The notes below the pieces were generated by a model, which saw only the letters and a program-made list of their open reading frames with translations, made no database searches and was not told the DNA's origin. Below are positions 22,524 to 31,821 of a DNA stretch of 64,000 nt, in pieces; position 1 is the stretch's first letter, and each line of letters opens with the position of its first letter. Where the stretch lies: positions 37,612,218-37,676,217 of the forward strand of contig CM066982.1 in NCBI GenBank assembly GCA_033977485.1, given 5' to 3'. The translations under genes were made by a program, and so were the position numbers. This stretch comes from Hydrangea macrophylla (Eukaryota > Streptophyta > Magnoliopsida > Cornales > Hydrangeaceae).

Positions 22524-23077
22524 CTAGCCTCATTCAATACATCTGATAACCTGGTAAACCTGGAACTTAAGCTGTAACCTAATCTTAAGCTTTAACTCCA
22601 AGCACTTAAGGCATTCATCGTCTTTTCTAAAAATCCCCAAGAATAACCCAGTCCAACTTGGTCTAACCAAGCAATACCCAAGTCTGTATCTATACTTTAG
22701 ACATTTACTCCTATCCTTAGACTCTCTTAAAAGACCCTTGGTCATCACTTGGTCTCCACCAACTGCCTTTAGACCTTCCACCACATACCTAAAACTCTCC
22801 AAGACTCCACTAGAGACTTATCTCATACTACCACCTCCATCTAAGACCCCGACACTTACTGCTTTCTCTCTCTCGCATTTGGGGCTACCTTGGTTCTCAC
22901 TTGAGCCACATCCTCTCCGACTCCCATTTCTCTACTATATTTTTATACATTATTATTCTTCTACACTTTCTGTATTATTTTATCATAGTTTATCTACTTT
23001 TCCACATAAACTAACATGCTTACGTGTTATACCCATCTATATATCTCATACACCTCACAAAAGAATCTACCACACTA

Positions 23078-23470
23078 GTAATGGTCAAATTAGTCAAGAG
23101 GAGTTGAATCCTAAGGCTATTGAGTCCCAGCATTCCAACTCCATAGAGAAGAAATTTGAATGTAGAATCTCTAACAAAGAACCCCTTTCTTTAACAGGTT
23201 CACTGGTCACTACTATGGACGGATCTATGTGCTATGAAGTTCAGAAACATGTTACTGGATTGACATACAGAAATTAGTTTGCTATCCTTGGTGAGGAAGC
23301 CAATGAAGTTGAAGGTATTGCTGCTCTGGATTCGAAGACTGAATATCACAATATAGATAAAATTCTGTCGATGCCCTCTAAATCATCCCATCAACAATCC
23401 CCAGGCCAGAATAGTAACAAGAGGAAGGGTGCATCCTCAGGTATACTACCAAACTCCTATTTAAAGTTTT
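23078..23470 (+). pseudogene. LINE ORF1 C-terminal remnant
   Basis: Translation shows LTYRN, a stop, then FAILGEEANEVEG, followed by a polar tail (SHQQSPGQNSNKRKGASSG). This resembles the end of the nucleic-acid-binding ORF1 protein of plant LINEs, and it lies immediately before ORF2. No zinc finger is visible in the preserved part. Confidence 0.5.
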
Positions 23471-23471
23471 A

Positions 23472-24180
23472 ATGATTTTTTGGAACTGGAATATTAGAGG
23501 GCATAATCAGGCCCATAAATAATGGGAGTTAAAGAAGTTTATCATTGATAATGATATTCAAGTTATGGGCATTACTGAAACCAAAGTTAAGCAACACAAT
23601 CTGGCCATTATTTAGAATTCTATTATGCCTCAGTAGAGTTTTGTGTCTAATAGCCAAATTAATTTTACAAGGAGAATTTGGGTTGCTTGGAATCTGGACA
23701 GAGTTTCTGTGGATATCCTCTTTTCAAACCCCTAAATGATCCATATAAAAGTTACCAGGGATGATAAGAAAATTTCTTTTGAAGCCTCTTTTATTTATGC
23801 TTTTAACACTGGTTTTCAAAGAATTCAACTCTGGGACTCTATCAGGTCCCTGGCTAGATCTATGGGCTCCTCTCCTTGGATTACCTTTAGGGACTTTATT
23901 ATCACTTTTGCACTCTGAGGAGATCTAGGGTTTAGATAAAGGTAATGACCAGGATAGGGAGGATTTTTGTAAATGTCTTAATGATTCTTGTCTTGTTGAT
24001 CTTAGATATATTGGCATATATTTTACTTGGTACAATAGAAGGTATGGAAAACCTGATTTCACTGAGAGGAAGCTGGATAGGGCTGTGGTTAACGAAGAGT
24101 TTATCCTTTTCAGTAAGCATTAAATCCACATCCTAGAGTGGCTTGATGCTCTCCCCATTTCCTATGCTTAGTGAAAAGGA
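23472..24180 (+). pseudogene. LINE ORF2 endonuclease region
   Basis: Opens with ATG at 23472 and reads MIFWNWNIRG, the classic start of the APE-type endonuclease that nicks target DNA. VMGITETKV follows (catalytic Glu region). Later come WVAWNLDRVSV, SPWITFRDF and, in another frame, YFTWYNRRYGKP. At least five stops and one frameshift interrupt it. After 24180 the frame continues with LINE linker sequence (for example RIQWLEGGDKNSKYFHNS near 24245). Confidence 0.82.
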
Positions 24181-24839
24181 CAAACTCAAGTCTTTCTATG
24201 AAGCTTCTAGAATTGAAGAGAAAATAGCTACACAGAAATCTAGAATCCAATGGCTTGAAGGAGGAGATAAAAACTCTAAGTATTTTCATAACTCCATTAA
24301 ATAAAGAAGAAACATGAAAAGGATCATCTCGTTGGTTAGACTTGATGGGTCTATCACTAGTGATGGGAAGAAGCTAAAAACGAGGCCATTAGGTTTTACA
24401 AGGATTACTGGGTAGTGCTGCTACTCATAGTTATCATGGTATTCAAGAGCTTAGAAAGATTATCTCTAAATCCCTACATTCTAATCAGATAATCAATATG
24501 GAAGCTATACCTACCGAGGTCCTGATGGGTACAATGCTCACTTCTTTAAAACTACTTTGGTATATTACTTGACCTTCTGTTGTTGCAGCCATCCAGGAGT
24601 TCTTTATTTCTGGGGAACTTCTTACAGAGACCAATGTCACTCTTATTCTTTGATCCCTAAAGTGCCTAATCCCTCATCCATGGGGAGTTTAGACCCATCT
24701 CTTGCTGCAAAACTATTTACAAATGTATTTCTAAGACTATTGCTAATAGGATTCAAAGTACTTTGCCTAGCCTTGTTGATCGTGCCCAATATTCTTTTAT
24801 CAAAGGCAGAAAGATTAGTGATAACATTTTACCCACTCA

Positions 24840-25755
24840 AGATTTAATGAAGGACTATCATAAATCCAATGCTCCTAGAGCTTCTGCTAAAGTGGACTTA
24901 ATGAAAGCTTATGATAGTGTTAGGTGGACTTTCCTTTTTTGATCTTCTTGATGTGTTTCCCCAAAGTTTATAAAATGGGCCAGAGCTTGTGTTACCTCTC
25001 CTAAGTATTCCATTTGTTTCAATGGTGAGTCTGTTGGGTACTTCGAGGGAACGAGGGGCCTTAGAAAAGGAGTCCCCATCTCCCCCTATCTATTTGTGTT
25101 AGTTATGGAAACCCCCCCAAAGTTTATAAAATGGGTCAGACCTTGTGTTACCTCTCCTAAGTATTCCATTTGTTTCAATGGTGAGTCTGTTGGGTACTTT
25201 GAGGGAACGAGGGGCCTTAGAAAAGGAGACCCCATCTCCCCCTATTTGTTTGTGTTAGTTATGGATACCCTTAGTCAGATGATTCACTTTAATATCTCTA
25301 AATCTAAGCAGTTCCAGTTTCATTGGAGATGTGAAAAAACTAAAACTGATCATCTTTGTTTTGCTGATGACTTAATGATTTTCTTTCATGGAGATTGTCA
25401 CTCTGCTAGGCTAATCAAAGATACTTTAAATCAACTTCATGATTTTACTGGATTAAGTGCTAATAACTCTAAAAGTTGTTTATTTATGATAGGTGTTACT
25501 GAGGAGGTGGGTGACTCTATTAAACACATTCTCCAATTTTCTATGGGATCTCTGCCTCTTAAATACCTTGGTGTTCCTCTTATCACAACTAGATTTAGTA
25601 AAAGCAATTTTATAGAGTTAATTAAGAAAATTACCAATAGGATTAAGTCTTGGTCCTCTAAATTCTTATCTTATGCAGGTAGAGTGCAGTTGATTAACTC
25701 TATTATTATGGGCATCCACAACTATTGGGCTGGGATGTTTAAAGATATTGAGTAG
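24840..25755 (+). pseudogene. LINE ORF2 reverse transcriptase
   Basis: Shows the palm motif KVDLMKAYDSVRW, then GLRKGDPISPYLFVLVMD, and the catalytic HLCFADDLMIF (FADD in place of YxDD, usual for LINEs). Later PLKYLGVPLITTRF and KSWSSKFLSYAGRVQLI follow. A 156-bp segment is present twice (24959-25110 and 25115-25266), repeating KFIKWxRxCVTSPKYSICFN through LFVLVM. The stretch 25096-25755 is open for 219 codons. Confidence 0.92.
24959..25266 (+). repeat. 156-bp in-frame tandem duplication inside LINE RT
   Basis: Positions n and n+156 match almost base for base across about 150 bp (for example cctaagtattccatttg in both). Differences are few. 156 is a multiple of three. Confidence 0.93.
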
Positions 25756-26880
25756 ATTATTAGAAGATTTTTGTGGTCTAGTGATGTTGTTACTTCCTAT
25801 GGTTCTAAGGTTGCTTGGGATAGAGTTTGTTTACCAAAGAAGGAAAGAGGTTTGGGTATTGAACCTTTGGTGGAATTGAACTCTGTTCAAAACCTTAAAC
25901 ACATATGGAACCTATTATCTCCAAATTTCTCTCTTTAAAAAAAAAGGATCCAAACTTATATGCTTATTGGTAATAGCTTCTGGTTTGTTAAGCCTCCCTC
26001 TCAATGCTCTTGGTATTGGAGGAAGCTTCTTAAACTCGGAGACAAGGCTAAAAGTTTGGTTAAGAATAAAATTGGCAATGGCACTGATACTTTTCTTTGG
26101 CAAGACCCGTGGCTCCCTTTTGGAACTATAAATGACAAATATGGCTCTTGTGTTGTTTCTTATACTGGTATTCCCTGGAGCTCTAAAGTTTATACTATTA
26201 TTGATGATAATCAATGGGCTTGGCCTGTTACCACATCTAGTGAATTGACTGAAATTAAAGCCGCTACTGATTTACTACCTTCTCCTTCCTAGGTTAAAGA
26301 TATTGTCTCTTGGATCCCTTCTCCTTGTGGTAGTTTTATTACCTCCCACACCTGGGATTTTTTTAGAGGAGCTCAACCTCGGGTGCCTTGGTACCATTTG
26401 GTTTGGTTCCCTGGAAACTTTCCTAAATATTGCTTCATTATGTGGCTTGTTATGCTTAACAAATTATCTACTCTAAGATAGGATCTGGCAGTATACTCTG
26501 GGCCCCCTTGCCTGTGTTTTTTGCCATAGATATATGGAGTCGTATAATCATTTTTTTTTTCTTGTGATTATCCTTCCTTTGTCTGGCAGGAAATTATGAG
26601 CAAGTTCAATATTGACAGGGCCCTCTGAATAGGAATTCCCTTATTTTGTGAGCAGATAGCAAATGTAAGTCTAAGAAACCAAAAGATATCATGCATCGGA
26701 TGTGTATTGGGGCAACCATCTATACTATATGGAGCGAGAGAAATGCTTGGATTTTTAGACAAGAAGGGAAGCCTAGAGAGAGGATCTTCAAAGATATAGT
26801 AATCAATATCCACGATCAAGTTCATATCTGGTGGGCCAGAGATCCTTAAGTTCAGGACTATCTTGATCATGGGCTTAGAT
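25756..26880 (+). pseudogene. LINE ORF2 C-terminal region
   Basis: After a stop at 25753 the translation continues IIRRFLWSSDVV and KVAWDRVCLPKKERGLGIE, then KIGNGTDTFLWQDPWLP, features of the region between RT and the zinc-binding end in plant LINEs. HLVWFPGNFPKYCFIMWLV matches the usual zf-RVT-like context. Multiple stops. Confidence 0.82.
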
Positions 26881-27130
26881 CTGAAGCTTTGTTAGGAATG
26901 TTGTATGCTATGGTTTTTTTGAGAGCTTATTTGGGTTCAGCCTAGGCTAATTTTTTTTTTCCTTTCGAGGTGTCTGTTTTATCTTATTGATTGGATGGTC
27001 CTCTTTTTGAGCTATGGCTTTAGAAGGGTCACCATCCCTTGTTGCTTAGGTTTCATTCCTTTGCATTATTCTTGTGCTCATTGTACATCATGGGGTATGC
27101 CCCTTGCAGTTTTGTAGTGCCGTTTGGCTT

Positions 27131-28028
27131 TTTTCGTTAATTAACCATATTTTGAATATTTGTAGTGAAAATTTTCTAATGAAAATAATCATTACATGCA
27201 TTCCATTTCAGTACTTAGAAACACTATTTCAGTATTACAAGTTCAATCACTTAAAATTTTTAGTGCTTAAAATTCAGCATTTAATTTTCAGTACTTAATT
27301 TTCAGTTTATCAAATGGACCCTTAAATGAACATAAGTATATTATAGATATGGATAATTGGAAATAAATCCCTCAAAGTAATCTTCAAAAGTTTAAGGAAC
27401 AAATTGATTTTACCATTTTGTGAAAATGACAAAAGAGGTGAAGTGCCAAATTTGTCCCCAAAAGGAATCTTAGCCAGCACAAAGTGCGTACCATGCGCGA
27501 GCCCCACTCCCCCAGGCGCTCGCACGGTATGAGTGGGCGCACTACAATAGATCCCATTTTAAAAATATTTTTCAAACTTTAAACCTCCATAACTTTTGAT
27601 CTACAACTCCGTTTTTTTTACAAATTTTATACCGTTGGAATCGTGTTGACGAGAGCTACAAAATGTTTTGAGCAAAAAAAGAAAAAAATTTCAAATTTTT
27701 ACATGCCCTGTCCCTGACAAACTAAATAGAATAAGACTTGCTATGCTAATCTCATTAGGCCACCTGAACCCATCACACCTTTGGCAGGAGGAGTTAAAAA
27801 GGTGAAAAGAGAACAAGACAACACCTGCGTATATCGCTCTTGTCTAAGCGAGCGAGACTTTATCCATTGGACTTTCCATTTCAAGCTCGACTTGTAGCGA
27901 GACTCCACTTTAGATCCTGCGAACTTAGTTTATGAAGAAAATCTTGCCCTTTTTTCTTCAATTTTTTTATATTATTTTTTTATTTTTTATGTACGAGTCT
28001 TTGTCTCTTTTCTTTTGTAGTTGACGGA
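27131..28028. other. No gene recognised
   Basis: AT-rich, with a short GC-rich piece at 27487-27540 (gcgcgagccccactcccccaggcgctcgcac, an imperfect palindrome). No reading frame with a known domain. Confidence 0.55.
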
Positions 28029-28564
28029 GGTAATATTGGGGGGTTTGGGGAATCTCCCCCAGCCTCTGGTTTTAGGACTCATCAATGAGCGAAGGGGCCC
28101 GAGCGGGTATAGCCTTTCTTTCCCTATTCTAGTGGGAATGAGGTAATGGACTCCTAGCTCTTCCCCCATAGTCGAATACTAAGTGAAAATTCTATTTAGT
28201 TTGTCAGGAACTAAATATAATTTTCACTTAATATTTGTATACGGGTTTAGTGAATTTTCACTTAATATTCACGTATGCCATGTCGATATGTTTTGAGGTA
28301 ATATTGGGGGGTTTGGGGAATCTCCCCCAGCCTCTGGTTTTAGGACTCATCAATGAGCGAAGGGGCCCGAGTGGGTATAGCCTTTCTTTCTCTATTCTAG
28401 TGGGAATGAGGGAACGGACTCCTAGCTCTTCCCCCATAGTTGAATAATAAGTGAAAATTCTATTTAGTTTGTCAGGAACTAAATAGAATTTTCACTTAAT
28501 ATTTGTATACGGGTTTAGTGAATTTTCACTTAATATTCACGTATGCCATGTCGATATGTTTTGA
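28029..28564 (+). repeat. 268-bp tandem duplication, two copies
   Basis: ggtaatattggggggtttgg starts at 28029 and again at 28297, and the sequence repeats for 268 bp with about a dozen differences. Each copy contains one hairpin (see 28449-28497). Confidence 0.93.
28449..28497. repeat. Perfect 21-bp inverted repeat with 7-nt loop
   Basis: Left arm 28449-28469 and right arm 28477-28497 are exact reverse complements, around tgtcagg. The first 268-bp copy has the same hairpin at 28181-28229 with one mismatch. Confidence 0.92.
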
Positions 28565-29413
28565 GAAAAAAAAAAAAATTTTCACATGTTTGTTCTTAGG
28601 GAGAGTTTTAGTGAAATTTCACAAAAATTCTTGCATTTGTTTGGGTTTAAAAATTGCATTTTATAATTGATTGTTAAATTTTGATTTTTTTTAACAAACT
28701 ATGCATTGTTTAATATGCAAAAAAATTAGTGAAATTTCACTTGGTATACATGAATATTAAGTGAAATTTCACTGAACTCGTACATGAACATTAAGTGAAA
28801 TATCACTGAACTTGACATTTGAGGGACTTTTAACAAACTAAGAATAAAATTGGACTTTAAAATCTAGACAGTTACTTCTAGTGACTTTTGTTTAAATTTC
28901 TTTTGGAATGAGTGCGGCGTACACAAATATTAAGTGAATATTCAAGTTTTTCAGGAACAATGCATGCAAAATTTTGCTTTTTTTTTTTTTACTCTAAACA
29001 TATCAATAATGGTACTAGTTTTCACTTAATATTCATGTACACCAAGTTGATATGTTTTGAGAAAAAAAAAATGAATTTTCACATGTTTGTTCTTAGGGAG
29101 AGTTTTAGTGAAATTTCACAAGAATTCCAGCATTTGTTTGGGTTAAAAACCAGTATTTTATAATTGATTGTGAAATTTGAATTTTTTAAAAATAAAATAT
29201 ACATTGTTTAATATGCAAAAAGAAAAAAAAAGAGAGAGTAAATTTTCACTTGGCATACATGAATACTAAGTGAAATTTTACTGAACTCGTACATGAACAT
29301 TAAGTGAAATTTCATGTAACTCAACATTTGAGGAACTTTTTAACAAACTAAGAATGAAATTGAACTTTAAATTCTAGACAGTTACTTCTAGTGACTTTTG
29401 TCTAAATTTCTTT
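28553..29413 (+). repeat. Direct repeat of about 350 bp at 496-bp spacing, rich in AGTGAAATTTCACT
   Basis: 28553-28904 and 29049-29413 share gatatgttttgagaaaaa, cacatgtttgttcttagggag, attgtttaatatgcaaaa and ctagacagttacttctagtg in order. Inside, the 14-bp palindrome AGTGAAATTTCACT occurs exactly at 28728 and 28760, with one-base variants nearby and in the second copy. Confidence 0.88.
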
Positions 29414-29604
29414 TGGGGTAAATTTCACTTACTTCCCTTGAGGTTTGGCTAAATAACACTGATCTCCCTCCAAGTTTCAAGTGTAACGCTTACCTCCCCT
29501 GTCAGAGTTTCTTAGAAGATGACTTAACTAAGGTTATTATTATTTTTTTTACTATTTTACCATTAAGTTTGAATTATTTTTCAAATTAAAAAAAATGGTT
29601 AATG

Positions 29605-29616
29605 CCCCCCCCCCCC

Positions 29617-29677
<61 letters not shown>

Positions 29678-29686
29678 TCTCTCTCC
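29605..29686 (+). repeat. Compound microsatellite (C)n(CA)n(CT)n
   Basis: Uninterrupted C run, then ca and ct dinucleotides. Confidence 0.95.
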
Positions 29687-29721
29687 ACATGACCCATTAA
29701 TGGCGGAACAAACAGAATATA

Positions 29722-30164
29722 GTGTAGACACCCCATTTTGTCAGCTAACAGATTTAGGAAGCCATAAGCATATCAAACCTCGATGATTAGAAAGATCGGA
29801 TTTTCAGAGATTGCCTCTACACTCAAAATCTTGTGATCTGGGGGGTTAACTGCGGCGGCGACATTCTGAGTGATTTTTCATTTTTTATTTTTTTATTTTT
29901 GGGTTTTAATTCAAATTTCCAACAAATAAAAGGACATAGTTTTGATGTTATGAACTTTATGGACCAATGATGGACTTTTTCTAATCCTAATTACCTCCCC
30001 AACCCCTTTATAAATACCCCCTTCATTTTCACAACTTGGAAGGACATGGAAGCCATTAGAGAGAGATATAGAGAGTTAGGGAGAAATAGAGAGAGGAATA
30101 GAGATTTTCTTCTTCAAAATCCAATCCAAACGTGAGTTTCAATTAGTTTTCTCAAAACTAAACT
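29722..30164 (+). mobile_element. Partial Tat/Ogre-type LTR (F), interrupted by element D
   Basis: Starts TGTAGACACCCCATTTTGT and continues similar to element B's LTR start (gcta.ca.atttagga..cata in both), showing it belongs to the same LTR group but on the plus strand. A TATA box lies at 30009-30016, then a purine-rich gagagatatagagag leader. The LTR stops at 30164, exactly where element D begins. The rest is expected beyond D, outside the window. Confidence 0.75.
30009..30016 (+). promoter_or_regulatory. TATA box of LTR F
   Basis: tataaata between ccccttta and ccccctt, followed by a gagaga leader from about 30059. Confidence 0.6.
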
Positions 30165-30259
30165 TGTAATACCCTGAATTTCTGGAGAGTATTAATAAAT
30201 AAAGCTTCGTTCTATATACTTATATAAACTTTTTCTTTCTTTTGGTGAAATTTGGTTAC

Positions 30260-30430
30260 CAATCAATTGCATTGTTTCCCAATAGATTTCCACTTTTCAA
30301 ATACCAATCGATTGCCATTATACTGACTAAAAGTAATGACGTGGCAACATCCCAATCGATTGCCATCTTTTCCAATCGATTGCCTTCAAATATCTATTAC
30401 CAATCGATTGCCATCTATACCAATCGATTG
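30260..30430 (+). repeat. CAATCGATTG palindrome array, upstream cluster
   Basis: Exact CAATCGATTG at 30305, 30353, 30373, 30401 and 30421, and CAATCAATTG at 30260. Flanks are commonly ttacc on the left and ccat on the right. The cluster ends about 70 bp before the TATA box at 30497. Confidence 0.92.
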
Positions 30431-30496
30431 GCATAAGCTGAGACAAGTTTTTGTTCTTTTCTTGAGAATTAAACTTGTGGCACTCTCTTAACTCTG

Positions 30497-30504
30497 TATA
30501 TATG
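30497..30504 (+). promoter_or_regulatory. TATA box of element D LTR
   Basis: tatatatg followed 40 bp later by a long GA run. Fits the LTR layout. Confidence 0.55.
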
Positions 30505-30539
30505 TCTTCATTTATGGCCTTGGGCCCGTTTTACACAGC

Positions 30540-30542
<3 letters not shown>

Positions 30543-30605
<63 letters not shown>
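30543..30605 (+). repeat. (GA)n microsatellite
   Basis: About 31 uninterrupted ag units in the leader part of D's LTR. Confidence 0.97.
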
Positions 30606-30610
<5 letters not shown>

Positions 30611-30830
30611 CTTGTGTTATATTTATATCTATATCTTTATGTATCTATATCTCCACACACACACACACACACATACACACTGCTTGGCAGCAGAGAAGGA
30701 GAAGAGGAAGAACAAGAAGAAGAAGGAAAAGAGGCAGAGAAGAGAGAGAGCTGGAGAGAGAAGAGAGAAAGAGAAGGAGGAGAGAGAAAACTTTGAAGTT
30801 TCAAAGCAAACACAAGTCAAACACACCTTT

Positions 30831-30850
30831 AAGTGAGTCCTAACTCACTT
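30831..30850 (+). other. GTGAGT hairpin in D LTR
   Basis: aagtgagt, cctaa, then ctcactt: a near-perfect palindrome after the GA leader, matching the hairpin of LTR2. Confidence 0.55.
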
Positions 30851-31009
30851 GGTCCTTTTATTGGAAGTCTTTACAAGTTTTTATGAAGCTTAGAGGTGTT
30901 TAATGCATGATTTTTACGTTTATATATATGCTATTTTTACAATTTGCTGGTGAAGACGAAGTGCCAATTGATTGGTATAATTACCAATCGATTGCCATCA
31001 GTCTGGACC

Positions 31010-31014
31010 CAATC
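31010..31014. repeat. Target-site duplication of the inner solo LTR (left copy)
   Basis: caatc, repeated at 35907-35911. Joining the flanks gives ggacccaatcgattgg, which resembles cagacccaatcgattgcc at 36019-36036 in the same LTR. Confidence 0.9.
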
Positions 31015-31737
31015 TGTAGCTCCTGCAATTTTACGAAATTCAATATATAAATTTTATACCTTATAAGGTTGAGAATGGCGATGTCACCTCTAGTTTAGCC
31101 TGATTATGGAATTATCGTTGATTATATTTATTAGAATGCAGCTATTAACATATGACAACATCAATTAATAGGTTGATACTACTATGCCTTTAACATTTTT
31201 CGAGTTTAGTTTATAGTTGAAGATTAAACCTAGACTTAGAACTGTATTAGAATTCAAGTTCGCATCTTAGTGACGACGTTATTATTAGCATAGTAACATT
31301 AATAATACGGAATGTGGCTTCGATATTTAGATTCGTTCCTTGTCATCACTTAGACGATAGCGCTATTATTAGAACATTCTCAGTACTTAAGTTTAGTATT
31401 TACATTTGAATTTCCACATTAACATTATAGTAATAACACTAGGAATAGTAAAGTGATATCGACACTTATAGTTCCAATTAGGAAACGAATATGTATCTAG
31501 ACAGACCCGTAATTAGACTCGAACACAGTCCCATACACATTTACAGTGGTACACATAGTTCGAGGTTGTGCACGTAATTTGAGACAAAAACACCAAAACT
31601 GAGACGTGGGCCCCACACTTGGCCACGTGGCAGCCACACATACCTACCTCACCACTAGGCAAGCATGCGTGGCCACCCTATGCATGAGCCACACATGCTA
31701 GAACCCCCTTGACATTTGTGAAACTCATCCTTTTCTT

Positions 31738-31743
31738 TATATA
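31738..31743 (+). promoter_or_regulatory. TATA box of the inner LTR
   Basis: tatata after cttttcttta, followed by CA repeats and a gagagagag leader. Confidence 0.55.
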
Positions 31744-31751
31744 TACTTCAT

Positions 31752-31783
31752 GCACACACACACACACACACACGCACATTCTG

Positions 31784-31820
<37 letters not shown>
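31752..31820 (+). repeat. (CA)n microsatellite, interrupted
   Basis: Two ca runs separated by cgcacattctgctg. Confidence 0.95.

Positions 31821-31821
<1 letters not shown>

Larger units (their letters stand above)
21085..23016 (+). mobile_element. LTR of a non-coding element E (probable 3' LTR)
   Basis: Starts TGTAGATAGTGG after a purine tract, has a TATA box at 22516-22523 about 1.4 kb in, and plausibly ends ...ctaaca near 23016. The end is uncertain because no second LTR or target duplication is visible. The upstream 2 kb has no coding capacity, so E looks like a non-autonomous, large-interior element or a fragment. Three small tandem arrays lie in its U3. Confidence 0.55.
23078..27130 (+). 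mobile_element. Decayed L1-type LINE (5' truncated)
   Basis: The order is tail of an ORF1-like protein, then endonuclease, reverse transcriptase and C-terminal domain of an ORF2 on the plus strand, which is the plant L1 layout. Stops and frameshifts are frequent. The 3' end is placed near 27130 by loss of LINE-like sequence. No clear poly-A tail or target duplication was found. The 5' end adjoins or is cut by the E LTR. Confidence 0.85.

Noticed and set aside
28029..29413. CRISPR-like array
   Set aside because: Eukaryotic context, irregular spacing, palindromes without spacer structure.
30612..30836. Highly charged or Arg/Lys-rich protein
   Set aside because: Translation of GA and CA microsatellites in the D LTR leader.
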